Source of the DNA: Lumnitzera littorea | Lineage: Eukaryota; Streptophyta; Magnoliopsida; Myrtales; Combretaceae | Direction of reading: 5' to 3' | Assembly: GCA_024138015.1 (NCBI GenBank) | Contig: JAMXBB010000011.1 | Location: forward strand, 79,612,316 to 79,676,315 | DNA length: 64,000 nucleotides | Shown: positions 35,100-46,024 of the stretch, in pieces | How positions within the stretch are numbered: the stretch's first letter is position 1 | Layout: every line of letters starts with the position of its first letter | Program-made: the position numbers and the translations under genes | Notes under the pieces: generated by a model | What the model saw: only the letters and a program-made list of their open reading frames with translations | Databases searched by the model: none | What the model was told of the DNA's origin: nothing

Positions 35100-35620
35100 A
35101 GAATTTATAATTCAACTTCTCTTAAGTTTGGACTTAGACTCGGGATTATGATAGATATGAATAAGTTAAAGACTAGTTATTTTGACTTTTAAACTTGATT
35201 TTAGTCTTTTCTCGTAAGCCAAGCTTTTTGTAAAGTCGAGCCGTTTTATGCCCGAGGTTAGTTTTTACACAGGGTCAATGTGGAAGTTGGATAAGATTGG
35301 AGAGTACTTCTGATAGTTTATAAATTTGAATATGTAAATGTTATACTAGTTGAACTGAAGACGTGTTTCAATCTTTGTACTTGTAAACTTTTATACAAAT
35401 CGACAATGTATTATGTTTTTATAATTTTATTATTCGTCATGAAATGATATTGCTTAAGCTTACTCACTCTTAGTAGTTAGTAATAGTTGTAGCCTTATGT
35501 ATCGTATAAAAGAGTCGTCGATTGTAAAGGAATTCAATCTGTAATCCTGTATACGGTATACGATGACTGCTACGACTAGCCTCCTCGGGTCGTGACAAGG
35601 AGACTTGGTATAGCTGCACC
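35100..35620 (+). mobile_element. Possible nested LTR end
   Basis: The run CTCGGGTCGTGACA ends at 35,597 and is followed by ACTTGGTATAGCTGC. This resembles a chromovirus-type LTR 3' end plus a Met-tRNA primer site. The left border is not identifiable and no internal region follows, so this is a fragment at best. Confidence 0.35.
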
Positions 35621-36509
35621 TCAGTAAGGAACAATTCTCGAGTAAGAGGAAAAACAAATTATCCGTACAGGCTGAGAGACTCTTCAGAATCCTCTAAAAG
35701 ATCAATGACAACACCTACAAGTTGAAGATTTATCTTTTGAAAATTGCTTGAAAAATCAAAGTATTTAGAGGTGTTAATTGAATTGATAAAGTAATTGCTA
35801 ATGATTAGTATGGATTGATCTTGATCTCTTAAAAGAGCAATACTCTTTCTTGCTACCTATCGAAAAAAGTAAAATTAATTAAAGTTGTTAAGTATTAGCT
35901 ATGGTTTATTAGAAGAGTAATGTGCTTTCCCGTTGACAATCGCTAAGTGATTAAAAGAGTTGAATTAATAAAGATCGGTCTCGATCCCTCAAAAGAGCGA
36001 TGTACTTTCTCAATACTAATTAAACTTCAATAAAGGAAATTAAATTGAATTGACAAGTCTCCTAATAAAAATTGAGAGAAGTAAGGGGCAATTAGAGATT
36101 GAATTAATGTAATATGCATCCAGTCTAGCTTTTCAAATTAAAAATAATTAAGGAAGATTTCGCTTCTCTTAAGTTAGAGTAAGGGAATCCTTATAACTTT
36201 TTCTTAATTAGTTTATGTCTATTTTAATCTCTAGTTTAGTTTCCACTTAAGCGTTAAGCGTTGTAGCTAACTCTGGATCCTCTAGATTGATTATTGAAAT
36301 TCAATATTTTTTCAATTGTTACTATCTAAGTGTTTTGAATACATTATAAAGATAAGGAATAAGGTTGATTTGGAATTTTTTTTCTAAGCTATTAATTCTT
36401 AAGGTGCACTTTCCTAAGATTACAATACTCACCTTGTCCTAAAGATATTTTCACTTTGATTTTCATTGTTTTGCTTAAGGACAAATAAAAGCTTAAGTAT
36501 GGGGCTATT

Positions 36510-37902
36510 TGATAACTCCACTTGAGCATACATTTTCTATAGTTATTTTGTCCTATTTGAACTTTCATCAAGTAAATTGTATGTTATTTTGAGCTTAATT
36601 TGTTTAATTTTCATTTTCAAGAACTTTTAGAGTACTTTATGAAGTTTTAAGGGTTTTTAGCATTTTTTAGAGCAAATTAAGGCAAAAGCATTAATCATGG
36701 AACGAAGTAGAAGAAGTTTAGATGAGAATTAAGCAGAGAGAGAAGTCCAGGAAGGACCACGCCTTGGGTCTATGGCTATGGTCCCTACATGTGTTTCTCT
36801 TATCATTTAATCTCTTCAAATTTGAAGTTTTTGCATAAAGAATAAGTATATGCCCGACCACCATAGCCGTATACCTAAGGCATAGTTGTTATATGATGAG
36901 CGAATCTTCCATTTTTGCAACACATCTTCTATTTTTGGACATGTAATATTCATTGAATATTTTATTTTATCAAATCTCTCTTTATAAACCTAACCCTACT
37001 CAAGATAAATAAATCTTTAGGCTAAGGTTTTTAAGGAGAGTCCCCTTTAGGTAACATTATAGCCTAGAATATTTTCAAGAGTCTTTCAAATTATTTTCTC
37101 TTTTCCTGTTATTATGTTATTATTCTTTTAATACTCTTAGTGAATTATTATTGAAATCTAGTTCTCTTTGCAACAACTAGTCTTCTTATCTATGATATTA
37201 TTCTTTAATGATCTAGTTATGCAAAGTACATTGTTTTCCTTTAATATTAACCTTAGTTACTAATTGGATAACAGAGTATGCTGTAGATTTGCGAGACCTG
37301 CCGTAAACAGAAAAATGTAATAAGAAGAGTTTCAATGTACTAAGAGATTAGGCATTGGATTTTTTTGGATTAAGGAAATTTAATAACAGGATCCAAGTGC
37401 TACATGTGATCTTGAGATACTTTATTCAATAGCAATGCGAGTAGAGAGGGTCTCAAGATTAGGAATTAGCTAGAAATGCGAGTTTGGTTAATTCAAAATC
37501 CGATTTCCATTAGAATAGGATTATGAATCTCTACAACTCAAAGAATAATTGAGATCGAAAAGTTGCATAGAACTAAAGAGTAAATAATAACGATTCACTA
37601 AGGATCATGTTTTCTTTATTTTAATTGATTCATGCTTGCTTGTTAGTTTTAGTTTTAATTAGTTTTGTTATTTTAGTTGCTCATATTTATTTTATTACTT
37701 TATTATCTCTTATTCAACCTATCTGTTTAGTCATAATTATCCCTATATTGTGAAGTTAGATGATTGAAAGTTTTAGATAAATTGCTAATAATTAGGTTCT
37801 CCTACATTCATTCCTTATAGGATCGACACTTAGACTCTCATTCGTTTTATTCTATACTATAACTTTACTAAGTGCACTTATTTGTAATGTGGTGTATGCC
37901 CA
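36510..37902 (+). repeat. 3' LTR of the Athila-like element
   Basis: TGATAACTCC...TGCCCA. Partner of 31,240-32,626. It abuts LINE sequence to its right. Confidence 0.85.
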
Positions 37903-39132
37903 ATTATGGGACTTGTTGGATAAGCCTATTTAATCAAACCTTTCTTAATATTGGCTTACACTAAGAATAAGGTTTTATTAGGCCTAAGCTCATAAAAGAA
38001 ACTCTCTTAGAGCACTACCCCCATTCTTCACCAATTGTAAAGTTTAATGTCATTGAGCTCCTCTACCTATCATTGAATGTGTTAGAGTCTCGTTGAGATT
38101 GTTTATTCCTCATCCCTTCCTTACCTCATTTGACCATCTCATACGTACAATTCAAGCAATTTCACTAATCACATGTAGCGCGACTTGTCATACATCATGC
38201 ATGTGACTTTCATACTTGAATCTTCACTCCCACAATAATGAAACAAATGAAAACAAACTTTGTGAGTCCAGGAGCAATGAAAAAAATATATGTTCAATAG
38301 ATTCTTCCTTATTGTAGGAATAACTTTTGCCCCCCATATGATTGTCCGTAACTTTTGGTCTGGCAAAAAAGAACAAGATGCTTTGCTATTATCTTAGGAA
38401 TTATGATCCTTTACTAGCAGTAAATAGCCATATTTTGCAGTATATTCTCCATTCTTGCTATCCAGCCCTACAATTCTGTCGGTTACTTCTCCATTGAAAA
38501 TTTAAATCGTAGAAACTGTTCTCTCCTACTCTAAAATGACATGTCATATGCAATCCAGATTCTATATTCCTCCTTCTTAATATTTGATGTCGCACACTTT
38601 TTATGCTAACTTTGAATCTTTAGCACTTTGTTGGAGCCTATGCTCAAGTTAACATCTCACCCAAGGGTCTTAAAACACCTTTACTTTATCCCCTTTACCA
38701 ATTTGCCAAATGATATTCTTTAAGATAACTTCTCTCCTAATCATAATACTCTTCCAACCCTAATTAATGTTCAAAGTGTCTGCATAATTGTGTTTGACCT
38801 AATCATGTATATTTTTACCAAAGAGAATAGAGGATTTTTGAAAGTCTATCAATTGGCTAGAAGCATTGTAATAATCATCTAAAATTCTCTTTAGCTTAGC
38901 AATGTTTCCCATAGTAGTACTCATGAAGAAGAGAGAATCATCTACAAAGTGTAGATGACTCACTTTAGGGCTTCTCTTTTTAATTTTAACACCATTAATC
39001 AAGCCCTTTCACATTTCCTATGAATCATCAATAACAAAGTATTAGCTATCAACAAAAATAAATAAGATAAAATTGGGTTACCATGTTGAATCCCTCTAAT
39101 AAGGTTAAATTTGCTTGCTCTCTTATTGTTAA
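37903..39132 (-). pseudogene. LINE ORF2, second half of RT and zf-RVT
   Basis: After the insertion the RT resumes with GIQHGNPILSYLFLL, where QGDPLSPYLF is usual, and the catalytic box at 38,937-38,948 reads FVDD in place of FADD. The open frame 38,799-39,002 continues through ILDDYYNASSQLIDFQKSSI. The zinc-binding RT-associated domain follows at about 38,200-38,330 (ESIEHIFF, HCSWTHKVCF). The frame is broken. The catalytic Asp pair is retained, but the enzyme cannot be made intact. Confidence 0.8.
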
Positions 39133-41023
39133 TGTAGATTATAAGATTGAAAAACTAGAAATTTGAGAAAATAAATAAATAAATAAAAAGGGGAAAATAA
39201 AATAAGGATATTAAAATATAAGAGAGGTGTAATTGACTTATCCCTATAGGGACATTTAAGTCAAATAAAAGTTAGAAACCTTTCTTTAACCCTAGAAACC
39301 CTAACTCTATTTAAAATCTTGCTTAAACAATGGGAGCTTTTTTTCTTCTTGACATTTGGAGCTCAAAAATTCGGATCTCAGCACCCCTAGTATTGAAAAT
39401 CATAAGAAAAAAGTCGAATTGCTATGGAAACGTAACAACAAGGTATGTTAACCCCAGTAAATGCCATAGAATGCGTTTTTCCATTAAATAGGGTGATAAA
39501 TTTGATAGAATCTGTGAATTACAGTGTGATGAAGGTGTAGAATTGATTCCTTGGTGTCATTACAATGAGTAAAAGCATAAGTACCCCTTTTATCTAAAGT
39601 TTCATGTTGATATATTAGATTAGGGTTTATTTCATATATGTTGATTTGGTGATTTGTTTGATCTTGGTGTTTGAGGGGTTGTTGTTAAATGTATAGAGGT
39701 TAGGTAATGTGCTGAGGTTGTAAATGTTATAGGATGGTTGATTTGGAGTGGTGATTAAAGGAAAAAATCAAAGTTTGAGGGGAACACAACCAAAGACCAT
39801 AACCATAGTCATAACCGTGTTCGTCTATGGGAGTCGTGTTGAGTTGTACGTGAGGAAGAGAAGAAAAATTGAAGATGAGAGGATTATGGCTAAGGATCTT
39901 GGCCATGGTTATTGCTCGTAGTCATTCCTCTATACAAGAATAAGAACCACGGCTAAAGATCATAGCTATGATTCTTGTCGATGTACTTATTTCATCTTTT
40001 ATCCCTTCTTTTCTTTGTTTTCTTTCCTTTTAAATCATTACCTAAACCAATCTAAATTATCTTGGGATTCTAAAATTGTCTTAAAAATATAGATAACAAT
40101 AATTTAACCCAAGATTCAAGTAAGATTTAGAAATCTAAGTTAGGACATGAAAGTGCTTTTAAGAAAGTAGATTCTAAACATTGCCTTTACTATTGTATAG
40201 TAGGTGTTGATCTTAAACTTACTCTTAGCTTAGACATAAGTGACACTAATGGTTACTCTTCGGATCCAAGTATGGGACACTTAGTTGTTTGTTGTGCTTG
40301 AGTAGATTAGTTAACTAATCGGATTAAATGCAAAGTTGGACTTATTGATTTCTATCCTAATTGTGCTTGTTTCACTTTGACCTCCCCTTGATAAGGTCTA
40401 AGAGGATTGGTGAGGCATTTAGTGATCGTACGCGACTCACCTAATGAAGGTTCCATACTAAGATGACCCAACTAGATCTAGGAAAGGTTACTTAGATGAT
40501 AGGTAGGACTAACACCAAGTTCTAAGATGTTAGAACTCTATTGTTTGTTAGCTAATAAATAAGATAATTAAAAAGGTACTTTTTGCATTAGTTTATTTAT
40601 GCTTGCATGTGAATTTTAGTTGTTTGTGACATTCACATGTGCATTTGGTGTTCAGTGTTAGGCTTTGGCTCACCTCATATTAAATCTTTTCAGGTATAGT
40701 TACTGAGCAGAAGTTATAAGGTTTGATGGTTTTAGATTCGATTGTTGAGACTACTAGGTTAAAGAGTGGTAGCTAGAAATTCTATCATGAGAATAACGTT
40801 GAGTTAGGAAAGATGAAGTTTGTTGTAAAATATAAACTCTTAATCAAAGCTTAATGATATTTACTTAAATAATAGTTATTCTAATTTTATGAGGAGATTA
40901 ATTGAGGCTATTTGGAGATTTATACATGTATTTAGAGGTTTTAGTATTTGTGTATGCCTAACGTGTCGATAGATAATAGGGATAGGTGATGGAATATAGC
41001 ACTCTAGGTTCTGGGGCATTAAA
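39133..41023 (+). mobile_element. Probable solo LTR inserted in the LINE RT
   Basis: LINE coding is continuous on either side (KMGFHE... at about 41,060 and GIQHGNPILSYLFLL at about 39,070) but not across this 1.9-kb block. The block starts TGTAGATTATAAG and ends GGTTCTGGGGCATTAAA, close to the GGGGCATTACA-type 3' end of plant gypsy LTRs. A 5'-UTR-like CCCTAGAAACCCTAACTCT lies near its beginning. No second LTR or coding region. The target duplication is not clear, so the borders are good to perhaps 10 bp. Confidence 0.65.
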
Positions 41024-41029
41024 AAGACA

Positions 41030-42900
41030 CAAACACAACACAGTCAGTTCATAATCTATTTGATCAAAGTCTCATGGAATCCCATTTTCCTCATCATATT
41101 CTTTAAGAAATTCCATTCAACCCTATCATTTGCTTTAGCCATATCAAGTTTAATTGCATAATTAAATCTGCATGAGGCCCTTTTATTTCTTTAGAAATGA
41201 AACATGTCATAAGCTATTAAGATATTATCTTGAAAAAGCCATCCAAGGATAAAAGCGCTTTGATTAGGTGAAATGATGTTATGTAACAAGGTCTAAGCCT
41301 ATTAGCTAAGATTTTTGAGATAATTTTATAACCAAAGTTACACAAGTTAATTGGGCAAAATTGTCCGATATCCTCAAGATTAGCATACTTAGGAATTAAA
41401 ATAATATCAACTTAATTGAAATAGAGAGGAAAAACACTTGAATCAAAGTAGATCCTAACCACATCAGAGATGAAGGATCCTATAGAATTCCAATGAGAGT
41501 GATAAAACAGACCATTGAAACCATCTAGACTAAGGGCTTTTGTGGAACTAAGTTGAAAAGTTGCACCTTTGATCTCTTCATTCGTAATAGCTTGGATCAG
41601 TCCTTCATTCTACTCATCCATCACCACTGGCTGAATATAACTTAAGATTGCCTCCATATTTGATGTGTACTATGAGGTAAAGAGCTTTTGATAGAAATTT
41701 AGAAACGCAGCTACTATCGCCTCTTCATCATTCATCTACATAGCCTCTTCATTTTTCATTCTAAAGACTTTGTTCCTAACCCTTCTTTTGATTAAAGATT
41801 GATGAAAACATCTAGTATTTCTCTCTCGCAATTGGAGCTAATTCACTCTTAACCTCTAATGCTAGTACATCTCCTCTTTGTAATTCAATTTGTTTACTTC
41901 TTCCTTAATCTCTTTTTCCTTTGTTATGTTTGAACCTCTCACATCACGATTTTTGAACTCATTAAGTTTTTTTTTTTTTTTTTTTTATAACACTTCAATC
42001 TTTTGCTTACTATTGCTTTTCTTTGACCGACTCTAATTCCTTATATGCTTCATACAATTTTGTAGTTTTAGTTTGATATATAATAGATTTGCTGGTTATT
42101 CACATTTTGCTCAACTTTTGTCTACAATATCTCTATGATCCTTTTCTAATCTCCATTTTGCTCATATCTGAGCCCTTCAAGACTTATTTTATCCTTTTTA
42201 TACAGCTCGATTCGTAGTAGACATGATTTTATTCACTTGCCACCAAATGTGTAATTTTCATACAAAGGAAAATGTTGAGCTACTCTCCATTAACCAAACC
42301 TTGATCTATTCTTTCTTTAACCAAGTTATCGCCTTCACAATGATTTAACCAAGTGAACTTATGCCCCTTATTCCCTATACCAATCAATTGGCATTCAAAA
42401 ATTGTATTATTAAAGGCATTGATTTGTCTCTTTAGTTGAGAGTAGCCATTACTTTTTTCTTTATCACAATATATTTTGTTGAGGTCCCCATCACCATCTA
42501 CGCATTTTGCATATAAGCTATAATATTTTTTAACTTTTGATAAAAATTCGTTCTACCATAAAAATCTAGATTCTCATAGCTCCAAGTTATTCAAATAGCA
42601 TTACCATATTCTAGCACAACTAAGTATCAATCAAGTTATCCAAATATTATACTACTTAAACTTACACATTACTCTCCATCATAGAGTTAAACCTCTACTT
42701 GAGCCTCTTGAATTCAACATTGAAGTAATTACAAATCATAATCTTCTCCTCACTTCTTCTACATAAACATGTCTTTTTCTTGTTTCCATTAAAGGAATAA
42801 GGTTGGGTCGATAAAAAGAAATAAGGCATTGAAGCTCTCTTAATTGTTGAGGCTTTCCAAAAAAGTCCAATCACGGCAATTAGGTGGCTAATGAAGGCCA
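41030..42900 (-). pseudogene. LINE ORF2, endonuclease and first half of RT
   Basis: The endonuclease C-terminal part is clear at about 42,289-42,420: GHKFTWLNHCEGDNLVKERI, then DQGLVN, as in plant L1 APE-type endonucleases. RT begins with EEIKGATFQLSSTKA and LDGFNGLFY (about 41,490-41,600), then INLCNFGYKIISKILANR, SPNQSAFILGW and KLDMAKANDRVEWNFLKNMM, ending in KMGFHE just before the insertion. The first catalytic region is K-L-D-M-A-K-A-N-D, where plant L1 normally has Tyr at the Asn position. Multiple stops. A 20-base T run at 41,967-41,986 interrupts the frame. Confidence 0.8.
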
Positions 42901-44733
42901 ACTACCAAAGCTTGTTGTGATCATTTGATCAACTTCTTTTACCTTCACTTCATACAATTGATTCTCAAACTTAAGTTTTCCCTTCATTACCCTTCTATGC
43001 TTGACATGGATGCTCTGCCTACTCTTCTTTGAAACATTCTTCCTATCGCCTTTTACCTTACTTTCTGTCTTAACATCCTCTTTAACTCTCTTTAAATTAT
43101 CAATATTATGTTCTAAATCAATTGCATCAAGAGATCTTTTGATAGACAGATTGCTCGGTGCTTTCATCATAGGGGATAGGAAATGTAATGAGGAATAAAG
43201 AGGTGGTGAATTAGCATGGATTATAAGGCTACGAATCATAGGGGAAAGTAGTAAATTTTTACCACTTTCTTCTATGGCTAAGAAACAGTCTTTTCTGGAC
43301 TTCATGGTTCCTTTACATAATAATTCAAAGAGGAAGTGTCTAGAACTGTAGGTTTATCTCTACCTTAACACTCCTTCCAAAGAAGGTTACTCATAAGAGG
43401 TAATGAAGGGTTGTTTAAGAGATAGGGTTCATGAAGTTGATTTAGTCATGTCAATTGAGGGTGCATTCCAAAACAAGGTTGTTGGGCTGATGGTTGAGGT
43501 TTCTAAAGAAAGTGGTGTTTGAGATTTCAGATATTCGAATAGGCTATCTTAGTTATCATATAAAGGGGATAAGGGGTTAGATGGGAAAATGGTGGGGACA
43601 CAAATGGGTTGAGAATAGTCTTGTAATAAATAAGTGGCTAAGCATTCTATTTCTTTGATAGAGACTTGCTGACTTGGCATAGAAGATAAAAAATTTCCAT
43701 ATATAGAAAGCTTTGGAGTACAATCACCTTCATGTGGATTTTCTCTCTTCATTTGGCTCTTTCATTCTTATCTCTTAAAAAACTTATAGTATCTCTTCCT
43801 TTCATTAGTAACGTACAGCTAGTTGAATATTCTGATTTATTCAAAATTGACAAATCCTTTTATTGCTCCATAATCTTCTCCTTGTCACAATCTAAATTCT
43901 TGATTTCTAAAAGATGGCTTTAACTTTCCTTATTTTCAGACACCTTCCCTTTTTGATCATCTTTTACTCTCACTTTCTCAGGCGAACTTGTGTTTACCTA
44001 TTGCGATGATCTAATAACATTTAATGATGAACTTTTTCACTAGGTTACTTTAAGATTGGAACTTAAGCTTTGATGGTGAAAACCTTCTCTTTCCTTTTTT
44101 ATGACAATGGATCTCCGTATATCCAATGATATCACAAGAGTAACATAAATTCAGGAGTTTTTCATATTAGGGCCTTATCTTCAAATGCAAAGCATTTGAA
44201 TTTTTTATTCAATAGTGTGCAATTAAGGGTTTCAAAATATTTAATTTGGCTCTACCCCTTAGAAAATCTTTTTTAACGATAGAGCAATCATTAACTTCAA
44301 TCACTTCTCCAAATCTAGACGCCAATTTCTTTACATTCTCATATGACAAGAATTGTAAAGGCAGTCCATATAATTGTACCCTAATGTTACAAAAAGAAAA
44401 GCCTAAATCATCATTTTTTTTTTTTGCTTAGATCCCACCATTACAAAATAAAAGGGAAACCCATGATTGAGTAAGGATCCATGTCTAAGATCTTATCCAA
44501 ATTCCTCTTTTCCTCCAAGAACATAATGAAGATATTTCACCTAGATGATGAATAATGATCTTCTCAAATCAATCCCATACTTTTGCCTAAATAGATAAGA
44601 CTGATTTCTTATTTAGTATCTTCTTTGAAAGAATCTTATTGAAAATATAATGCTTATAACACAATGTAGCTATCTGTGAATTAGAGATGATGAATTCATT
44701 TGGATCACTTTCATGGAATTCTATAATCTCCAT
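42900..44733 (-). pseudogene. LINE ORF1 (DUF4283 / CCHC zinc knuckle)
   Basis: The start codon is the complement of 44,731-44,733 (MEIIEFHESDPNEF). A DUF4283-type stretch at about 44,240-44,420 reads RVQLYGLPLQFLSYENVKKL and then FGEVIEV. It is followed by CYSCDIIGYTEIHC at about 44,110-44,155, a knuckle in which Tyr replaces the His of C-X2-C-X4-H-X4-C. A Lys-rich open frame (42,880-43,305) forms the C-terminal region with basic segments such as KGDRKNVSKKSRQSIH. Plant L1 ORF1 proteins bind RNA. Stops and frameshifts interrupt the frame. The small + strand frames in this interval are shadows. Confidence 0.75.
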
Positions 44734-45084
44734 GCTAATGCATTTAAGATTTGCAACAATTCATAACACAAAAGATTAATAACAAAACTATGGAGACTAT
44801 GAGAAGTACACTAAATATAGATAAAAACAGGATTTCAATAAAACCCTACACCTAAAGGACACCGATAGCACTTACGACTGATAGCAAGAGGCAAAGAAGA
44901 GGAGACATAGAATCAAGAAGACAAAATGAATCTAAGGACACATAATTTAATAGTATAAGAGCAAGAATGTAAGTCGAACAAAGAAAGAAACGTTCTTAAG
45001 AAAGGAAAGAGAAACTTTGAAAGACATCATAACGGTGTAAAGCTAAACCCAAGAAGGAGACAGGACTCTCACATAGTGAGAAAT

Positions 45085-45810
45085 TTTTTCAATTTTTTAA
45101 TATCATGTTTTGTATATAAGAATAGATAGAAGTGGAATTACAATTCTGAATTTCAATCATTTCCCATATTTGAAAGTGTTGTTAGAAGGGAAAACAGTGA
45201 TTTCAGTTTTAGGGAAGAATTTAATTCCACCATTGAGGGGTAGAATTGAGATTTTATTATGCACTTATTAAGGTTGTTTTTAATGAATATTATTATTATT
45301 ATATATGTATTTCATTCTGTGAACATTTTTAAAAAGAGGAAAGAATTATGATTTGATCCTTATTCTATTTTATTCCATTCCAATTCATTATATTCCAAAC
45401 AATTCTTGCATAGCCAACATTAGAGTTTATAAGGTCCATCAAGGCTTCATTAATGATTTTGGAGATATATTTGCAATAATCCTTATAATTTATTGTGGTT
45501 AGCTACCTATTAAGATAGTACTAATTTAAACTTAATATCGTATTATGAAATAAGTCATCATAGCTATTAAATGAAAAAACAAAAGAAACTATAATGGACC
45601 ATTAGTTGAGTGGTTCATGAACCATTTCAATGATGGGCATAAATTCAAGACATATTGTAAACCTAAATTGAAAACTAGGTTCTTTGTCAAAAAAATTCAA
45701 TTTAGGTGCTTAAATAAAATTGAGTTTGTTAGACTAGACCAAGTAATATATGTAACAAAAATACTTGAAAGTTCAAACCCATATGCATATCTCATTGTAC
45801 AATATTTAGT
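45085..45810. repeat. Dispersed repeat R, copy 2
   Basis: Direct copy of 29,937-30,680. It begins exactly where the LINE 5' end stops. It lacks the left hairpin arm of copy 1: GTTGTTTTTAATGAATATTA stands where copy 1 has the extra 35 bp. Confidence 0.8.
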
Positions 45811-46024
45811 CATTAAGCTTAACACAACTTACTAATAATCCAAGCCTAACTCTAAGTTTCTCCTTTCACATTCAGTTTATGCTTAAGTGTGGTCATGGGT
45901 TAGGTAAAGTCAATCGGCACCATTCACTAATTAGTAAGGACAATTTTGATAATGGAAAAGTTTCTACAATCTTGGGATTGAATTATTTATTAAAAAGCTA
46001 AACCTTGAACATCATCAACCAAAA

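Larger units (their letters stand above)
31240..37902 (+). mobile_element. Athila-like Ty3/gypsy LTR retrotransposon, internally deleted
   Basis: Two LTRs of 1,387 and 1,393 bp (31,240-32,626 and 36,510-37,902) both begin TGATAACTCC and end in CA followed by ATTA. After the 5' LTR, 32,637-32,654 aligns to the plant Asp-tRNA primer site used by Athila elements, with 12 of 18 bases kept. Before the 3' LTR the sequence AAGCTTAAGTATGGGG, preceded by TTGCTTAAGGACAA, is the polypurine-tract region typical of Athila/Tat elements. The internal region is only about 3.9 kb and has no recognisable pol, far short of a full element. No exact 5-bp target duplication was found. The two LTRs have diverged considerably, indicating an old insertion. 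Confidence 0.8.
37903..45084 (-). mobile_element. L1-type LINE, full-order but decayed and interrupted
   Basis: On the minus strand the order is 5' leader (45,084-44,734), ORF1 with DUF4283 and zinc knuckle, then ORF2 with endonuclease, reverse transcriptase and zf-RVT. An LTR-like insertion at about 39,133-41,023 splits the RT. The right end (5' end of the LINE) reads, on the minus strand, TTTCTCACTATGTGAGAGTC, closely matching the 5' end of the second LINE at 52,925. The left end meets the Athila 3' LTR at 37,903; no poly(A) tail is seen, so the 3' end is probably lost. Without the insertion the LINE spans about 5.3 kb, near normal for plant L1. Many stops make it inactive. Confidence 0.85.

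Noticed and set aside
41967..41986. 20-T run as the poly(A) tail of a minus-strand LINE
   Set aside because: It lies in the middle of ORF2, between endonuclease and RT, not at the element's 3' end; more likely a mononucleotide expansion or a small inserted tail.
43001..43198. + strand frames across LINE ORF1
   Set aside because: Shadows of the minus-strand ORF1.
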